A stretch of DNA of 64,000 nt from Jeotgalibacillus proteolyticus. GTDB taxonomy: Bacteria > Bacillota > Bacilli > Bacillales > Jeotgalibacillaceae. Shown one piece after another: positions 17,524-26,183 of this stretch (positions within the stretch are counted from its first letter, which is position 1; every line of letters begins with the position of its first letter). Under the pieces are notes generated by a model. The model saw only the letters and a list, made by a program, of their open reading frames with translations. It ran no database searches and had not been told where the DNA came from. The position numbers were made by a program, and so were the translations under genes. The stretch lies in NCBI RefSeq assembly GCF_002926065.1, contig NZ_PREZ01000003.1, positions 560,501 to 624,500 on the forward strand. Direction: 5' to 3'.

Positions 17524-18135
17524 TCAAAGCTCTTGCTCTTCCTTGGGTACAAAATGATCAATCACTTCCCACTCATATGTATAAACAGCCCGCTTCAGCG
17601 CATCAACCGTCTGGGTGTCCAGTGGATCATAGGGAATGGTAATAGATGTATCGCTGCTTTTAAACGTATAGGAAAAGACGAGCTGAGATCCTTCCTCCAC
17701 AACGCGCGAAACCTCCTCTACCTCTTCCCATGCGATGTGATCCTCAGACGCAGACCAGAACGTAATCCCCTTTACGCCCTGCTCATCAATCGAGTAATAA
17801 TGATAGATTGAGAGGACAAACACAGGAGCGGCCATTGAAAGAAAAAGAAGATGCAGCCAGGTTAACTTATATTTTTTATTTTTTCTTTCCGCGTACATTT
17901 TTGTAAAAAGCAATGAAAATAAGACAATCCCCATCCAGATCATCCCCGCTCCAAACCCAATAAATGCTTCAGAGGGGCGGATAAACGTCCAGTGGTCTGA
18001 CGAAAAGAACAACATATCCTGTATAAACATAATGGCGATAGCGGGTATGAAAAATGAGGTAACGATTAACAGCAGTCCGCTTGTCATTATTCCCGGCATA
18101 AGAGCATCTGCATCGGTATTTTGAAAGAGCTTCAT
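17524..18135 (-). CDS. Membrane protein with C-terminal PH-like domain, function unknown
   Basis: This 203-residue protein has three predicted membrane helices in its first ~115 residues (GLLLIVTSFFIPAIAIMFIQ; GFGAGMIWMGIVLFSLLF; WLHLLFLSMAAPVFVLSIYH). A ~85-residue C-terminal part, FSYTFKSSDTSITIPYDPLD and around, is predicted beta-rich and resembles bacterial PH-type domains. No catalytic motif is seen. It is the first gene before the 16979 gene on the same strand. Confidence 0.6.
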   Translation of the reverse strand: MKLFQNTDADALMPGIMTSGLLLIVTSFFIPAIAIMFIQDMLFFSSDHWTFIRPSEAFIGFGAGMIWMGIVLFSLLFTKMYAERKNKKYKLTWLHLLFLSMAAPVFVLSIYHYYSIDEQGVKGITFWSASEDHIAWEEVEEVSRVVEEGSQLVFSYTFKSSDTSITIPYDPLDTQTVDALKRAVYTYEWEVIDHFVPKEEQEL

Positions 18136-18292
18136 ACGACTTCCTCCCCGCGGCCAGCCTCCATTTTAGTTGGGCTGCTATCTATAGTACGGACATATTT
18201 TCTATTTGTTTCAAATAGTTAGATATTTTCTCTATATGATACTTAACTTCCTTCATTTGATGGTATGGTAGTAACTAAAAGGAGGGAATGAC

Positions 18293-18751
18293 ATGAACAC
18301 GAAAGAAATTTTAGTTGATCAGCTGGACGCTACTCTTGAAAACACCTGGTTTGTATCATTAAAAAACTCTATTGATGGTTTAACAGAAGAACAGGCAAAC
18401 TGGAAAGCATACGAAGCAACCAACTCAATTTTTGAAATCGTCAATCATTTGATGTACTACAATGAACGCTGTTTAAAACGATTCAAAGGCAACTCAGTTG
18501 AGCCGAATGACCATAGCGATACATTTAGAAATAGAGAAGGATTAAGCTGGGAGGCTGCAGCTGCTAAGCTAAATGACATGATGCTTGAGTGGAAGAATGC
18601 CGTTGTGGAAACTGATTCAAGTCATCTGGATGAAGAGAAAGCAGGCGACATTCCTTATCTTACAATTCATACGGCCTATCACACAGGACAAATTCTCTTC
18701 ATAAGAAAATTGCAGGGTTCATGGGATTCAGAGTCTGGGGTGCAGGGATAA
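18293..18751 (+). CDS. DinB-family four-helix metalloprotein
   Basis: This 152-residue DinB-superfamily protein has the metal-binding triad expected for the fold: H52 (IVNHLMYYNE), H126 and H130 (TIHTAYHTGQI). The family includes bacillithiol S-transferases and damage-inducible proteins of unknown role; sequence alone does not distinguish them. The start has a strong AAAAGGAGGG site. It is followed by a partial copy of the intergenic repeat family, whose hairpin probably terminates it. Confidence 0.85.
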   Translation: MNTKEILVDQLDATLENTWFVSLKNSIDGLTEEQANWKAYEATNSIFEIVNHLMYYNERCLKRFKGNSVEPNDHSDTFRNREGLSWEAAAAKLNDMMLEWKNAVVETDSSHLDEEKAGDIPYLTIHTAYHTGQILFIRKLQGSWDSESGVQG

Positions 18752-18770
18752 ATCGGTCGTTTTAAACGAG

Positions 18771-18858
18771 AAAAAGGCTGAAACAAATGTGTCTCAACCT
18801 CCTAAACCCGGTTCACTGCGCTTCAGGCGGACGCTTTCCGCGTGGCGAGGCTCTTTTT
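18771..18858 (+). repeat. Intergenic palindromic repeat, truncated copy A
   Basis: The copy starts with the hairpin arm GGCTGAAACA/TGTCTCAACC and continues CGGTTCACTGCGCTTCAGGC and GGACGCTTTCCGCG, then departs from the other copies. It lies between convergent gene ends and shares these blocks with copies at 33611, 40382, 49749 and 58831. Confidence 0.85.
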
Positions 18859-18917
18859 ATCATCTCTTCTTTTCCTGGAGAATCCGAATGCATTCTCATC
18901 GAAAGACACCAGACCTC

Positions 18918-19883
18918 TTACCGCCACCACGCGCGATCCGGGTAATGATCTGAATGAATCAAAACGGTTTCTCCCATTTTTGGTGTTGAAATGCTGACGC
19001 CCTGTTTTATTGCTGCTTTTGTTGCTCTTTCTACAGGATCAGTCCATGAATGAAACGCGAGTGTAAAGGCGCCCCAGTGCACAGGGATCATCAGGCGGCC
19101 GCCGACATCAAGATGCGCCTGCACGCTTTGCTCGGGGAACATATGAACACCTGCCCAGCGCTTATCATATTGGCCGCATTCTATAAGCGTTAAATCAAAC
19201 GGACCGTATTTTTTACCAATTTCCTTGAAGTGCGGTCCATAGCCGCTGTCTCCGCTGTAGAATACCTTTGTTTCATTTCCTTTTATGACCCAAGAACACC
19301 ACAGAGTAACATTCCGGTTAAACAGCCCTCTTCCTGAGAAATGTCTTGCAGGAGTGCAGGCTAATGTAAGGCCATCAAATTCTACCTCCTCCCACCAGGC
19401 ATGCTCAGTGATCTTTTCTTCTGGAACACCCCATTTAACCAGTTGTTTACGAACACCCATCGGAACGATAAAACGCGGTGTCTTATCCTTTAATTTACGG
19501 ATGGAATCATAATCAAGGTGATCATAATGATCGTGAGAAATAACAATCGCATCCACCTCAGTAAAGCTTTCAGGACCTGCCGGCACCGTACGCTGATAGC
19601 GCTTTGAGCCTGCCCATGAGACTGGAGAAGGACGCGAGCCGAGCATCGGATCAAAAAGCAGGCGCTTCCCCTCGAATTCAAGATAGAAAGACGAATGGCC
19701 AAACCAGGTTACTCTCGGGTCATCTGATGGAGAGATCGTGTCTGACTGCCGAAAAAATACGCCATTAATCGTCGAAGCAGGCCGTTGATTTGCCACTCCC
19801 TTAATCGAATCCTTCAGCATGGTTACAAGAGGCTTAAACCCCATCTCATTATGTGTTGGAATTTGATTATCATATTTTTTCAT
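18918..19883 (-). CDS. Metallo-beta-lactamase-fold hydrolase (NAPE-PLD/RomA-like)
   Basis: This 321-residue protein belongs to the MBL superfamily branch that includes NAPE-PLD and RomA/UlaG-like hydrolases. The metal motif HxHxDH is VISHDHYDHLD (H117, H119, D121, H122), with further ligands likely in CTPARHFSGR and VFYSGDSGYG. The conserved TWFGHSSFYLEFEGKRLLFD strand opens the fold. Members act on phosphodiester or lactone substrates; the natural substrate here is unknown. It is transcribed alone. Confidence 0.88.
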   Translation of the reverse strand: MKKYDNQIPTHNEMGFKPLVTMLKDSIKGVANQRPASTINGVFFRQSDTISPSDDPRVTWFGHSSFYLEFEGKRLLFDPMLGSRPSPVSWAGSKRYQRTVPAGPESFTEVDAIVISHDHYDHLDYDSIRKLKDKTPRFIVPMGVRKQLVKWGVPEEKITEHAWWEEVEFDGLTLACTPARHFSGRGLFNRNVTLWCSWVIKGNETKVFYSGDSGYGPHFKEIGKKYGPFDLTLIECGQYDKRWAGVHMFPEQSVQAHLDVGGRLMIPVHWGAFTLAFHSWTDPVERATKAAIKQGVSISTPKMGETVLIHSDHYPDRAWWR

Positions 19884-20060
19884 CTTTACTCTCCTACTTT
19901 TCTGTATCGATAATATGAGAAAACTGCCTTGAATGTCTGACTTTCTCTCATTTAATTTTACAGCATGTAAAACAATCTGACTGTTTTGAACTCCTGAGAC
20001 TTACAATTAATCTATTAGATATTCCTCTATTTTAAATAAACTTACCCCCCAAAATACATA

Positions 20061-20089
20061 TAGCCAATTCCGAACCAAGTCATTATAAT
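20061..20089 (+). promoter_or_regulatory. Promoter of the leader-peptide/ABC exporter unit
   Basis: TATAAT (20084-20089) stands 17 bases after TAGCCA, a poor -35. Transcription from here would include the short leader ORF and the hairpin before the ABC gene. Confidence 0.55.
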
Positions 20090-20120
20090 TAGATTAATCA
20101 GAAAACGAGGAGGAACAAAC

Positions 20121-20177
20121 ATGAGAAATTTCACAAAGAAAACCGTAAAAGCATATAAGGTGGGTACGCCTTCTTAA
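20121..20177 (+). CDS. Putative 18-residue leader peptide of a translational attenuator
   Basis: A strong GAGGAGGAA site 6 bases before ATG starts an 18-codon frame, MRNFTKKTVKAYKVGTPS, ending in TAA. It lies 57 bases before the ABC exporter start. Its last codons contain ATATAAGG (20153-20160), complementary to CCTTATAT (20195-20202), which is also part of a hairpin that hides the ribosome binding site of the exporter. This layout is like antibiotic-inducible leader peptides. No close match is known to me, so the role is inferred from structure. Confidence 0.55.
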   Translation: MRNFTKKTVKAYKVGTPS

Positions 20178-20230
20178 CCTTTGACGGAGAACCCCCTTAT
20201 ATGTGTATCTAAAAACACAATAAAGGGGCA
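20153..20230 (+). promoter_or_regulatory. Mutually exclusive hairpins controlling the exporter ribosome binding site
   Basis: CCCCTTAT (20193-20200) plus TGTGT pair with ACACA plus ATAAAGGGG (20215-20228), burying the AAGGGG ribosome binding site of the exporter. The same CCTTATAT can instead pair with ATATAAGG in the leader ORF, freeing the site. Whether a ribosome sits on the leader would then decide which pairing forms. Confidence 0.55.
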
Positions 20231-20234
20231 AAAC

Positions 20235-21980
20235 ATGAATTTTCCAATAAGAAAGTTTCTCTCGTATTATAAGCCGTACCTGAACGTATTTCTTCTTGTA
20301 TTGGCTTGTGCGACGTTTATTTCACTCTTATCGCTGGCATTTCCGTTACTCGTCCGTTATGTAACGCATGAGATTTTAGAAAATGATCTATCGGCAGCAT
20401 TTCATGACATTCTATGGGTCGGCTGCGTGATGATTGTTCTGGTTATTCTCCAAAACGCCGGTAACTTCTTTGTCGATTTTAAAGGCCATGAGATCGGCGC
20501 ACGCATGGAGAGTGACCTGCGCAGCGAGCTGTTTTCGCATATGCAAAAGCTTTCTCTAAGCTTTTATGACAAACAAAAAACCGGCCAGCTAATGACACGG
20601 ATTACAAACGATTTATTACTGCTTTCCGAGCTCTATCACCACGCTCCGGAGGACTACGTAAAGTACTCCATCCGCTTTCTCGGCTCGTTCATTATCCTGC
20701 TGTACATTAATGTTCCTTTAACCATTGCTGTTTTCTGCTTTCTGCCTGTCCTGGGAGTTCTGTCCCTGTATTTTAATAAAAAATTGAACAGGGCACTGAC
20801 CAGAAACAAGGAAAGAATTGGGGATGTTAATGCACAGATTGAAGACAGCCTTGGCGGAATACGGGTGGTACAGTCCTTTGCGAATGAGGAGCTTGAGATC
20901 GGGAAATTCAACCGGGAGAATCAGCGCTTCTTAGAAAGCAGAAAAGGAACCTATAAAGCAGAAGCCTATTTTTTTAATACAGCTGAGGCGTTTGTTCAAA
21001 TGATCACCATTACAGTCGTTGTATTTGGTGCTATGCAGATCCTTGATGCCTCGATGAATTTGGCTGATCTCATTACGTTTCTGCTTTATATCGGCTTTAT
21101 GGTGGAGCCGATGCAAAAGCTTACTCACATGAGCATGCAGTTTCAGGAGGGAATCACAGGGTTTCAGCGATTTCTTCAGATTATGAATACAAAGCCTGAA
21201 ATTGAAAATCAGCCTGAACCGAAGTCACTTCCTTCAATTGACGGGCAAATTGAATTCAAAGATGTCTGCTTTCACTATAATGACCGAACCAACACAGTTA
21301 TTGATCATTTGTCACTTACCATCCATCCGGGAGAATATGTCGCGATCGTCGGCTTCTCCGGTGCAGGAAAAACAACACTCGCCTCCCTTATTCCCCGCTT
21401 TTACGAGGTTACAGAGGGAGAAGTGCTGTTAGATGGGGAAAATATTCGTGAGCTTGATCTTCATTTTTTAAGAAAAGGAATTGGAGTGGTTCAGCAGGAT
21501 GTTTATTTGTTTTCAGGCTCTGTTATGGACAATATCCGTTACGGCAACCCTGAGGCAAGTGATGAGGAAGTGATCCTCGCAGCACATCAGGCAAACGCTC
21601 ATAGCTTTATTACGGACTTGCCTGATGGCTATCACGCTGAAATTGGACAGCGCGGCGTCAGGTTATCAGGTGGACAAAAACAGCGTTTAAGCATCGCGCG
21701 TGTTTTTCTGAAGAACCCGCCAATTTTAATTCTCGATGAAGCGACGAGTGCGCTCGATAACGAAAGTGAAGGTGTGGTAAAAGAGGCTTTAGACACACTC
21801 GTAAAGGGCCGGACCACGATCGTCATTGCCCACCGGCTATCGACTATCCGAAATGCCGGACGAATTATTGTCCTGTCAAAAGGAAAAATCACTGAACAAG
21901 GTTCTCATGAAGAGCTGCTCAGACAGGAGGGATCGTACTCAAGGCTGTACTCGAAGCAGTTTGAAGGCCAGGTGAATTAA
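20235..21980 (+). CDS. ABC exporter, fused membrane and ATPase domains (multidrug type)
   Basis: This 581-residue half-transporter is expected to work as a dimer. Six membrane helices occupy residues ~15-310; the ATPase follows, with Walker A GFSGAGKTT, signature RLSGGQKQR, Walker B ILILDEATSALD and H-loop IVIAHRLST. The ATG at 20235 has AAGGGG 6 bases upstream; an upstream TTG extension lies in the control hairpin and is not used. The type is MsbA/YgaD-like, associated with lipid or drug export. The leader peptide and RBS-sequestering hairpin suggest induction by a translation-active drug. Confidence 0.93.
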   Translation: MNFPIRKFLSYYKPYLNVFLLVLACATFISLLSLAFPLLVRYVTHEILENDLSAAFHDILWVGCVMIVLVILQNAGNFFVDFKGHEIGARMESDLRSELFSHMQKLSLSFYDKQKTGQLMTRITNDLLLLSELYHHAPEDYVKYSIRFLGSFIILLYINVPLTIAVFCFLPVLGVLSLYFNKKLNRALTRNKERIGDVNAQIEDSLGGIRVVQSFANEELEIGKFNRENQRFLESRKGTYKAEAYFFNTAEAFVQMITITVVVFGAMQILDASMNLADLITFLLYIGFMVEPMQKLTHMSMQFQEGITGFQRFLQIMNTKPEIENQPEPKSLPSIDGQIEFKDVCFHYNDRTNTVIDHLSLTIHPGEYVAIVGFSGAGKTTLASLIPRFYEVTEGEVLLDGENIRELDLHFLRKGIGVVQQDVYLFSGSVMDNIRYGNPEASDEEVILAAHQANAHSFITDLPDGYHAEIGQRGVRLSGGQKQRLSIARVFLKNPPILILDEATSALDNESEGVVKEALDTLVKGRTTIVIAHRLSTIRNAGRIIVLSKGKITEQGSHEELLRQEGSYSRLYSKQFEGQVN

Positions 21981-21991
21981 AAAATGGAGAT

Positions 21992-22022
21992 GGGGCCGGG
22001 ATGACAGCATGTCTCGGTCCCT
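21992..22022 (+). terminator. First of two terminator-like hairpins after the ABC exporter
   Basis: GGGGCCGGGATGACA pairs with TGTCTCGGTCCC with G-T pairs and is followed by a weak T run. It resembles the hairpin end of the repeat family and is followed by a stronger terminator. Confidence 0.45.
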
Positions 22023-22037
22023 TTCTATAGCACACAA

Positions 22038-22070
22038 AAAAGCCGACAAACGAAATTGTCGGCTTTTGAT
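22038..22070 (+). terminator. Terminator after the ABC exporter
   Basis: AAAAGCCGACAA and TTGTCGGCTTTT form a perfect 12-bp stem followed by a T-rich stretch. Confidence 0.85.
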
Positions 22071-22179
22071 TTTATGTAAAATAGTTTAAATTTAGATTGA
22101 AAACACCTTGAATAAGACGCAAATCTATGGTAAATTTATATAGCTATGCAATAATAAATTATTTTTTAATCTATTGTCC

Positions 22180-22194
22180 CTATAATAATTATAT
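22180..22194 (+). promoter_or_regulatory. PerR/Fur-like palindrome before helD (weak)
   Basis: TATAATAATTATA is a perfect 13-base palindrome that differs from the PerR box only at its two outer bases (13 of 15 match). The surrounding DNA is very AT-rich, so chance is possible. Confidence 0.3.
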
Positions 22195-22251
22195 TATCTA
22201 ATCCATCTTTCTGTCAACCCTTTTAAAAAACTTTTTTAAGGAGCGTATGCG

Positions 22252-24573
22252 ATGAATTCGGACTATCAGCGACAGCAAAAACGAGTGGACCTTGTCATGG
22301 AGACCATTTCAGAGGAAATCAATAAATTAGAGGATGAAACCTCCAGACGCAAAAGCGAAGTGGTTGGGATCCGCAAGCAGTTTTGGGATGAAGTGAAGGT
22401 GAATACCGATACCTTTGATGATTATCTGGAAACGATTATCGGCTTGCGCCAGGAGGCTCAGGCACTTTCTGTCAGCCAAAGCACACATAAGCATGCAGCC
22501 AGCCGTTTGAAAAAATTGTACAGAATGAAAGACTCCCCGTATTTTGGCCGGATAGATTTTAAAGAAGACGGCTCAGACACGCAGGAGCAAATTTATATCG
22601 GCATCTCCTCCCTGAACGATTCCAGCGGTGAGGAGTTTCTAATCTACGATTGGAGAGCGCCAGTCTCAAGTGTTTATTATGATTACCAGCCAGGCCGGGC
22701 GGAATATGAAACCCCTGAAGGAACGATCAAGGGCAGCTTAGAGAAAAAATGGCAGTACCTGATACGCGGCGGTTTGCTTCAATCCATGTTTGATACGAGT
22801 CTCACGATTGGGGACGAGATTTTACAGCAGGTGCTTGGAAAAGGGACGGATAAACAAATGCACAGCATCGTCGCAACGATTCAGCAGGAGCAAAACAGAA
22901 TCATCCGTCATGATTCCAGCAGGCTGCTTATTGTCCAGGGGGCAGCAGGCAGTGGCAAAACATCAGCCGCTCTCCAGCGGATCGCCTATTTGCTTTATAA
23001 ATACCGGGATCATTTAAATCCTGATCAGATCATTCTGTTTTCACCTAACTCCATGTTTAACAGTTATGTCTCCAATGTATTGCCGGAGCTTGGTGAAGAA
23101 AACATGCAGCAGGTTACGTTCCAGGAATACCTGGACCACCGCCTAAGCGCTGAGTTTGAGGTTGAAACTCCCTATGAGCAGCTTGAATATGTGTTAACCG
23201 CAGAAAACACGCCTGCCTATGGGTCAAGAGTTGCAGCAATCCGCTTTAAAGCATCCGTTCAATTTTATGAAGCGATTGAATCGTACCGGAAATCATTAGA
23301 GGCTTCAGGCATGCAATTCACAGAAATCACGTTCAGAGGGAAAAGGATCGTAACAGCAAAGCAGATAAAAGACAGATTTTACAGCTATGATACCTCCCTC
23401 CGCTTCCATAACCGACTTGAAAAACTGAAGGACTGGCTTCTTTCAAAAGTAAAGGAAACACAAATTAAGGAAAGAATGAAGCCTTGGGTACAGGAGGAAA
23501 TGGAGCTTTTAAGCAACGAGGATTATCACAAAGCCCATCGCTACCTCGCCAAAAAGCGCGGCTTCAAAAGAGAAGCAGCGGCTGATTACGAGATGGAGCC
23601 TGAAGCACTTGCAAGGCTGATCGTTCAACAGAGAGTAAAGCCGTTGCGAAAACAAATCCGGGCGTACCAGTTTATTGACCATAAGGAAATGTATAAGCAG
23701 CTTTTTTCAGGCTCCAAAAAGATAAAAGGAACGCCTGCAGAGTGGGAGACGATTTGCGAGGAAACGCTGAAGATGCTTGATGAAGACAAATTATTGTATG
23801 AGGATGCTACTCCATTTTTATTGTTGAAGGAGCTTGTTCAAGGCTTTCAGATCAACAGCTCCATTAAGCATATTGTGGTGGATGAAGCTCAGGATTACTC
23901 CCCTTTTCAGTTTGAATTTTTAAAGCGGTTGTTTCCTTCAGCTCAAATGACTGTGCTTGGTGATTTTAATCAGGCCATCTTCGCCCACGCGAGTGAAATG
24001 AGTGATTTTCATGTTCTTACCGGTTTGTACGGAGAGAGCGAAACAGAAGTGATCAACATCGCAAGAAGCTACCGTTCAACAAAGCCGATCATTGAATTTA
24101 CAAGAAGGCTCGTGCCTAATGGAGATCAAATCATTCCCTTTGAACGTGAAGGAGAGCCGCCTGTACTCACTCAGGTAACTGATCACGCGGAACTTCATCA
24201 CAGTATTACTTCTAAGGTTGAAGAGCTGCGGGCTCACGGCTATCAAAGCATCGCGATCATCTGTAAATCCGCCGAGGAAAGCAGCCAGACCTATGAAGCT
24301 CTCTCTGACATTGATGAACTAAAACTTTTAAGAAGCAACTCTCTTGAATACGAGCAGGGAGTGGTTGTGGTGCCATCGTATTTATCAAAAGGCATTGAGT
24401 TTGAGGCTGTCATCATTTATGACGCATCAGCAAGGGTCTACGGTGACGAAAGTCTTCGTCGAACCTTCTATACTGCGTGTACACGAGCAATGCATCACTT
24501 GGAGCTTTTTAGTGTTGGCGGGCCGAGTCCGTTTGTTCATGACGTATTGGGCGAGAGTCTGGTTCAGGCTTGA
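22252..24573 (+). CDS. helD: RNA polymerase recycling motor HelD
   Basis: This 773-residue UvrD/Rep-like ATPase binds RNA polymerase and releases stalled complexes and DNA, with one family member also conferring rifampicin tolerance. The length fits B. subtilis HelD (~774). An N-terminal coiled coil (residues ~1-90) is the arm that enters the secondary channel. Walker A is GAAGSGKTS (230-238), Walker B is IVVDEAQDYSPFQ, and the later motif NIARSYRSTKPI and the C-terminal VVPSYLSKGIEFEAVI are superfamily-1 helicase motifs. AAGGAG precedes the ATG by 8 bases. It is a single-gene unit with its own terminator. Confidence 0.95.
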   Translation: MNSDYQRQQKRVDLVMETISEEINKLEDETSRRKSEVVGIRKQFWDEVKVNTDTFDDYLETIIGLRQEAQALSVSQSTHKHAASRLKKLYRMKDSPYFGRIDFKEDGSDTQEQIYIGISSLNDSSGEEFLIYDWRAPVSSVYYDYQPGRAEYETPEGTIKGSLEKKWQYLIRGGLLQSMFDTSLTIGDEILQQVLGKGTDKQMHSIVATIQQEQNRIIRHDSSRLLIVQGAAGSGKTSAALQRIAYLLYKYRDHLNPDQIILFSPNSMFNSYVSNVLPELGEENMQQVTFQEYLDHRLSAEFEVETPYEQLEYVLTAENTPAYGSRVAAIRFKASVQFYEAIESYRKSLEASGMQFTEITFRGKRIVTAKQIKDRFYSYDTSLRFHNRLEKLKDWLLSKVKETQIKERMKPWVQEEMELLSNEDYHKAHRYLAKKRGFKREAAADYEMEPEALARLIVQQRVKPLRKQIRAYQFIDHKEMYKQLFSGSKKIKGTPAEWETICEETLKMLDEDKLLYEDATPFLLLKELVQGFQINSSIKHIVVDEAQDYSPFQFEFLKRLFPSAQMTVLGDFNQAIFAHASEMSDFHVLTGLYGESETEVINIARSYRSTKPIIEFTRRLVPNGDQIIPFEREGEPPVLTQVTDHAELHHSITSKVEELRAHGYQSIAIICKSAEESSQTYEALSDIDELKLLRSNSLEYEQGVVVVPSYLSKGIEFEAVIIYDASARVYGDESLRRTFYTACTRAMHHLELFSVGGPSPFVHDVLGESLVQA

Positions 24574-24594
24574 TAGCACTTTGTACTATAAATA

Positions 24595-24650
24595 GGGCTG
24601 TGCACTGGAAGCAACTTCTATCGCCTCCTATGCACAGCCTATTCTTTTTA
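24595..24650 (+). terminator. Terminator after helD
   Basis: GGCTGTGCA and TGCACAGCC pair around a 26-base loop that can fold further, followed by TTCTTTTTA. Confidence 0.7.
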
Positions 24651-24667
24651 CTTTGTTAAAATCCATT

Positions 24668-25131
24668 TTAAAATAATCTCCCTACTAATTTATATGGATT
24701 TACTTCCCAAGTTTCATAAGGAATAATGTTTTCTGAGTTCATACAATCAATTGTACGAGACTTCATATGCGGCCGGGGTAGTCGTCTATATTCCCCTCCG
24801 TAAGCTTAATGAATTGGGCTGCTTTAATTTCTTCCGGCTGAATCTTTATTTTCCCACTTACATATCTCGCCTTAAACACGACAGATAGTAGATTTTTCGT
24901 GGCATTATAATAGATTCCTGTTACGCCTATTGGCGAAATAACGATTCCTGTTTCCTCTAAAATTTCTCTGGATACTGCTTTATCAAGCGGTTCACCTTCT
25001 TCAACCTGTCCACCAGGCGTTTCCCAGGTATCAGACCGCCCCTGTGTCTTAACTAGCAGAATTTCTCCGTTTTCATTAGTAACATTGGCCGAAACCGCAA
25101 TAATATGTTTTGGTATTTTGTCCATTGCCAC
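24668..25131 (-). pseudogene. NUDIX hydrolase gene with a frameshift near the 3' end
   Basis: The N-terminal ~120 residues are a good NUDIX protein: the box runs from GGQVEEGEP to REILEETGI (residues ~40-63) with all catalytic glutamates. The open frame stops after IDDYPGRI. In the next frame it continues RPHMKSRTIDCMNSENIIPY then ETWEVNPYKLVGRLF and a stop at 24668-24670. This tail is typical of a Bacillus NUDIX subfamily (consensus-like RPHMKSRT..IPYE.W). The join needs a loss of 1 or 4 bases near 24771. It hydrolyses unknown nucleotide substrates if functional. Confidence 0.75.
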
Positions 25132-25185
25132 TCCCCTTGTCCTTTTGATTCATTGTTATAATGACTTTTGTTTTAACTAGCCTAA

Positions 25186-25647
25186 TCAATCTTTCTTATA
25201 TACCACTGGCTGAAACCCGCCAAGCTCAACGGTGACAGCTTCACCCTCCACCGTAACGAGATAAAAGTCTTCTATATGCATCGCTTTTATATCCGTTACT
25301 TGTTTATCGTTCTTTGCAAAAAATTCTTCTATCTCTGCTTTGGCTCTCTCTCCTACAGTTTCATTCGTTAGTTTCAACTCAGCTTCAGTTTCAGCATGAT
25401 GCTCCTTCTTATGGGCAGCAGGCAGCTCAGGCTGATTATTCGAAAGGTTTTGCAGCAGACTGATCACTTCACCAAGCCCAACAAAAATCATCCCAATCGA
25501 AAACATGCTGAAGGTGTAGATTAACACCGTTAGAAAATCATTATAGAAGTTTGCCAGTAGAACAAAGAACGTGATGCCAGTTAAAAAGAATGTGATATAG
25601 CCAATTACCTTTAACGTGACTGCAATTTTGTTATCTGATGTACGCAC
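25186..25647 (-). CDS. Membrane protein of unknown function
   Basis: This 153-residue protein has two N-terminal helices (VIGYITFFLTGITFFVLLAN; FLTVLIYTFSMFSIGMIFVG) followed by a ~90-residue acidic cytoplasmic tail, with EIEEFFAKNDKQVTDIKAMH a likely helical segment. No family was recognised. It starts with AGGAGG 4-9 bases before the ATG and is a lone gene. Confidence 0.55.
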   Translation of the reverse strand: MRTSDNKIAVTLKVIGYITFFLTGITFFVLLANFYNDFLTVLIYTFSMFSIGMIFVGLGEVISLLQNLSNNQPELPAAHKKEHHAETEAELKLTNETVGERAKAEIEEFFAKNDKQVTDIKAMHIEDFYLVTVEGEAVTVELGGFQPVVYKKD

Positions 25648-25671
25648 TAGAGAACCTCCTTTTATTTAAAA

Positions 25672-25723
25672 AACCAAAAAAACCCTTTTCTCAACACTTT
25701 TAGTGTAACGGAAAGGGTTTTAT
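25672..25723 (-). terminator. Terminator of the DUF2200 gene
   Basis: AACCCTTT and AAAGGGTT pair, with ACACT/AGTGT inside; on the minus strand the stem is followed by TTTTTTGG. Confidence 0.75.
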
Positions 25724-25769
25724 TGTACTAGTTTAATTTTGTGTGAAATTAGCATTATAATTATAACTT

Positions 25770-26120
25770 TTATTTCCTTAGGATCTTTTCCATCGCCTTG
25801 CCTTTTGCCAGCTCGTCAATCATTTTGTCCATATAACGTATTTCCCGCATCAGTGGCTCTTCAATATCCTCCACCCGGACTCCGCAGATCACGCCTTTAA
25901 CCAAAGATCGTGAAGGATTCAGCTGGGGAGCTTGTTCAAAGAAGCTTTCGAAGTTCGTCTTCTCTTCGATTTGCGCTTCCAGCTCCTGCTGGCTATACCC
26001 TGTCAGCCAGCGGATGATTTCATCCACCTCTGATTTCGTGCGACCTTTCTTCTCCGCTTTCGTGATGTAGTGGGGATAGACGCTTGCGAAGCTCATGCTG
26101 TAGATTCGGTGTTTAGTCAT
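25770..26120 (-). CDS. DUF2200 family protein
   Basis: This 116-residue protein matches the DUF2200 pattern: [20 protein letters not shown], then [20 protein letters not shown] and a middle [20 protein letters not shown]. The family has no established function. It stands alone, with an AGGGGT ribosome binding site. Confidence 0.85.
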   Translation of the reverse strand: MTKHRIYSMSFASVYPHYITKAEKKGRTKSEVDEIIRWLTGYSQQELEAQIEEKTNFESFFEQAPQLNPSRSLVKGVICGVRVEDIEEPLMREIRYMDKMIDELAKGKAMEKILRK

Positions 26121-26183
26121 AGGAACCCCTCGCTTCTATTTTTCTATAGTATAGCACGAGAATTAATGGCATCTTCTTCCCCT

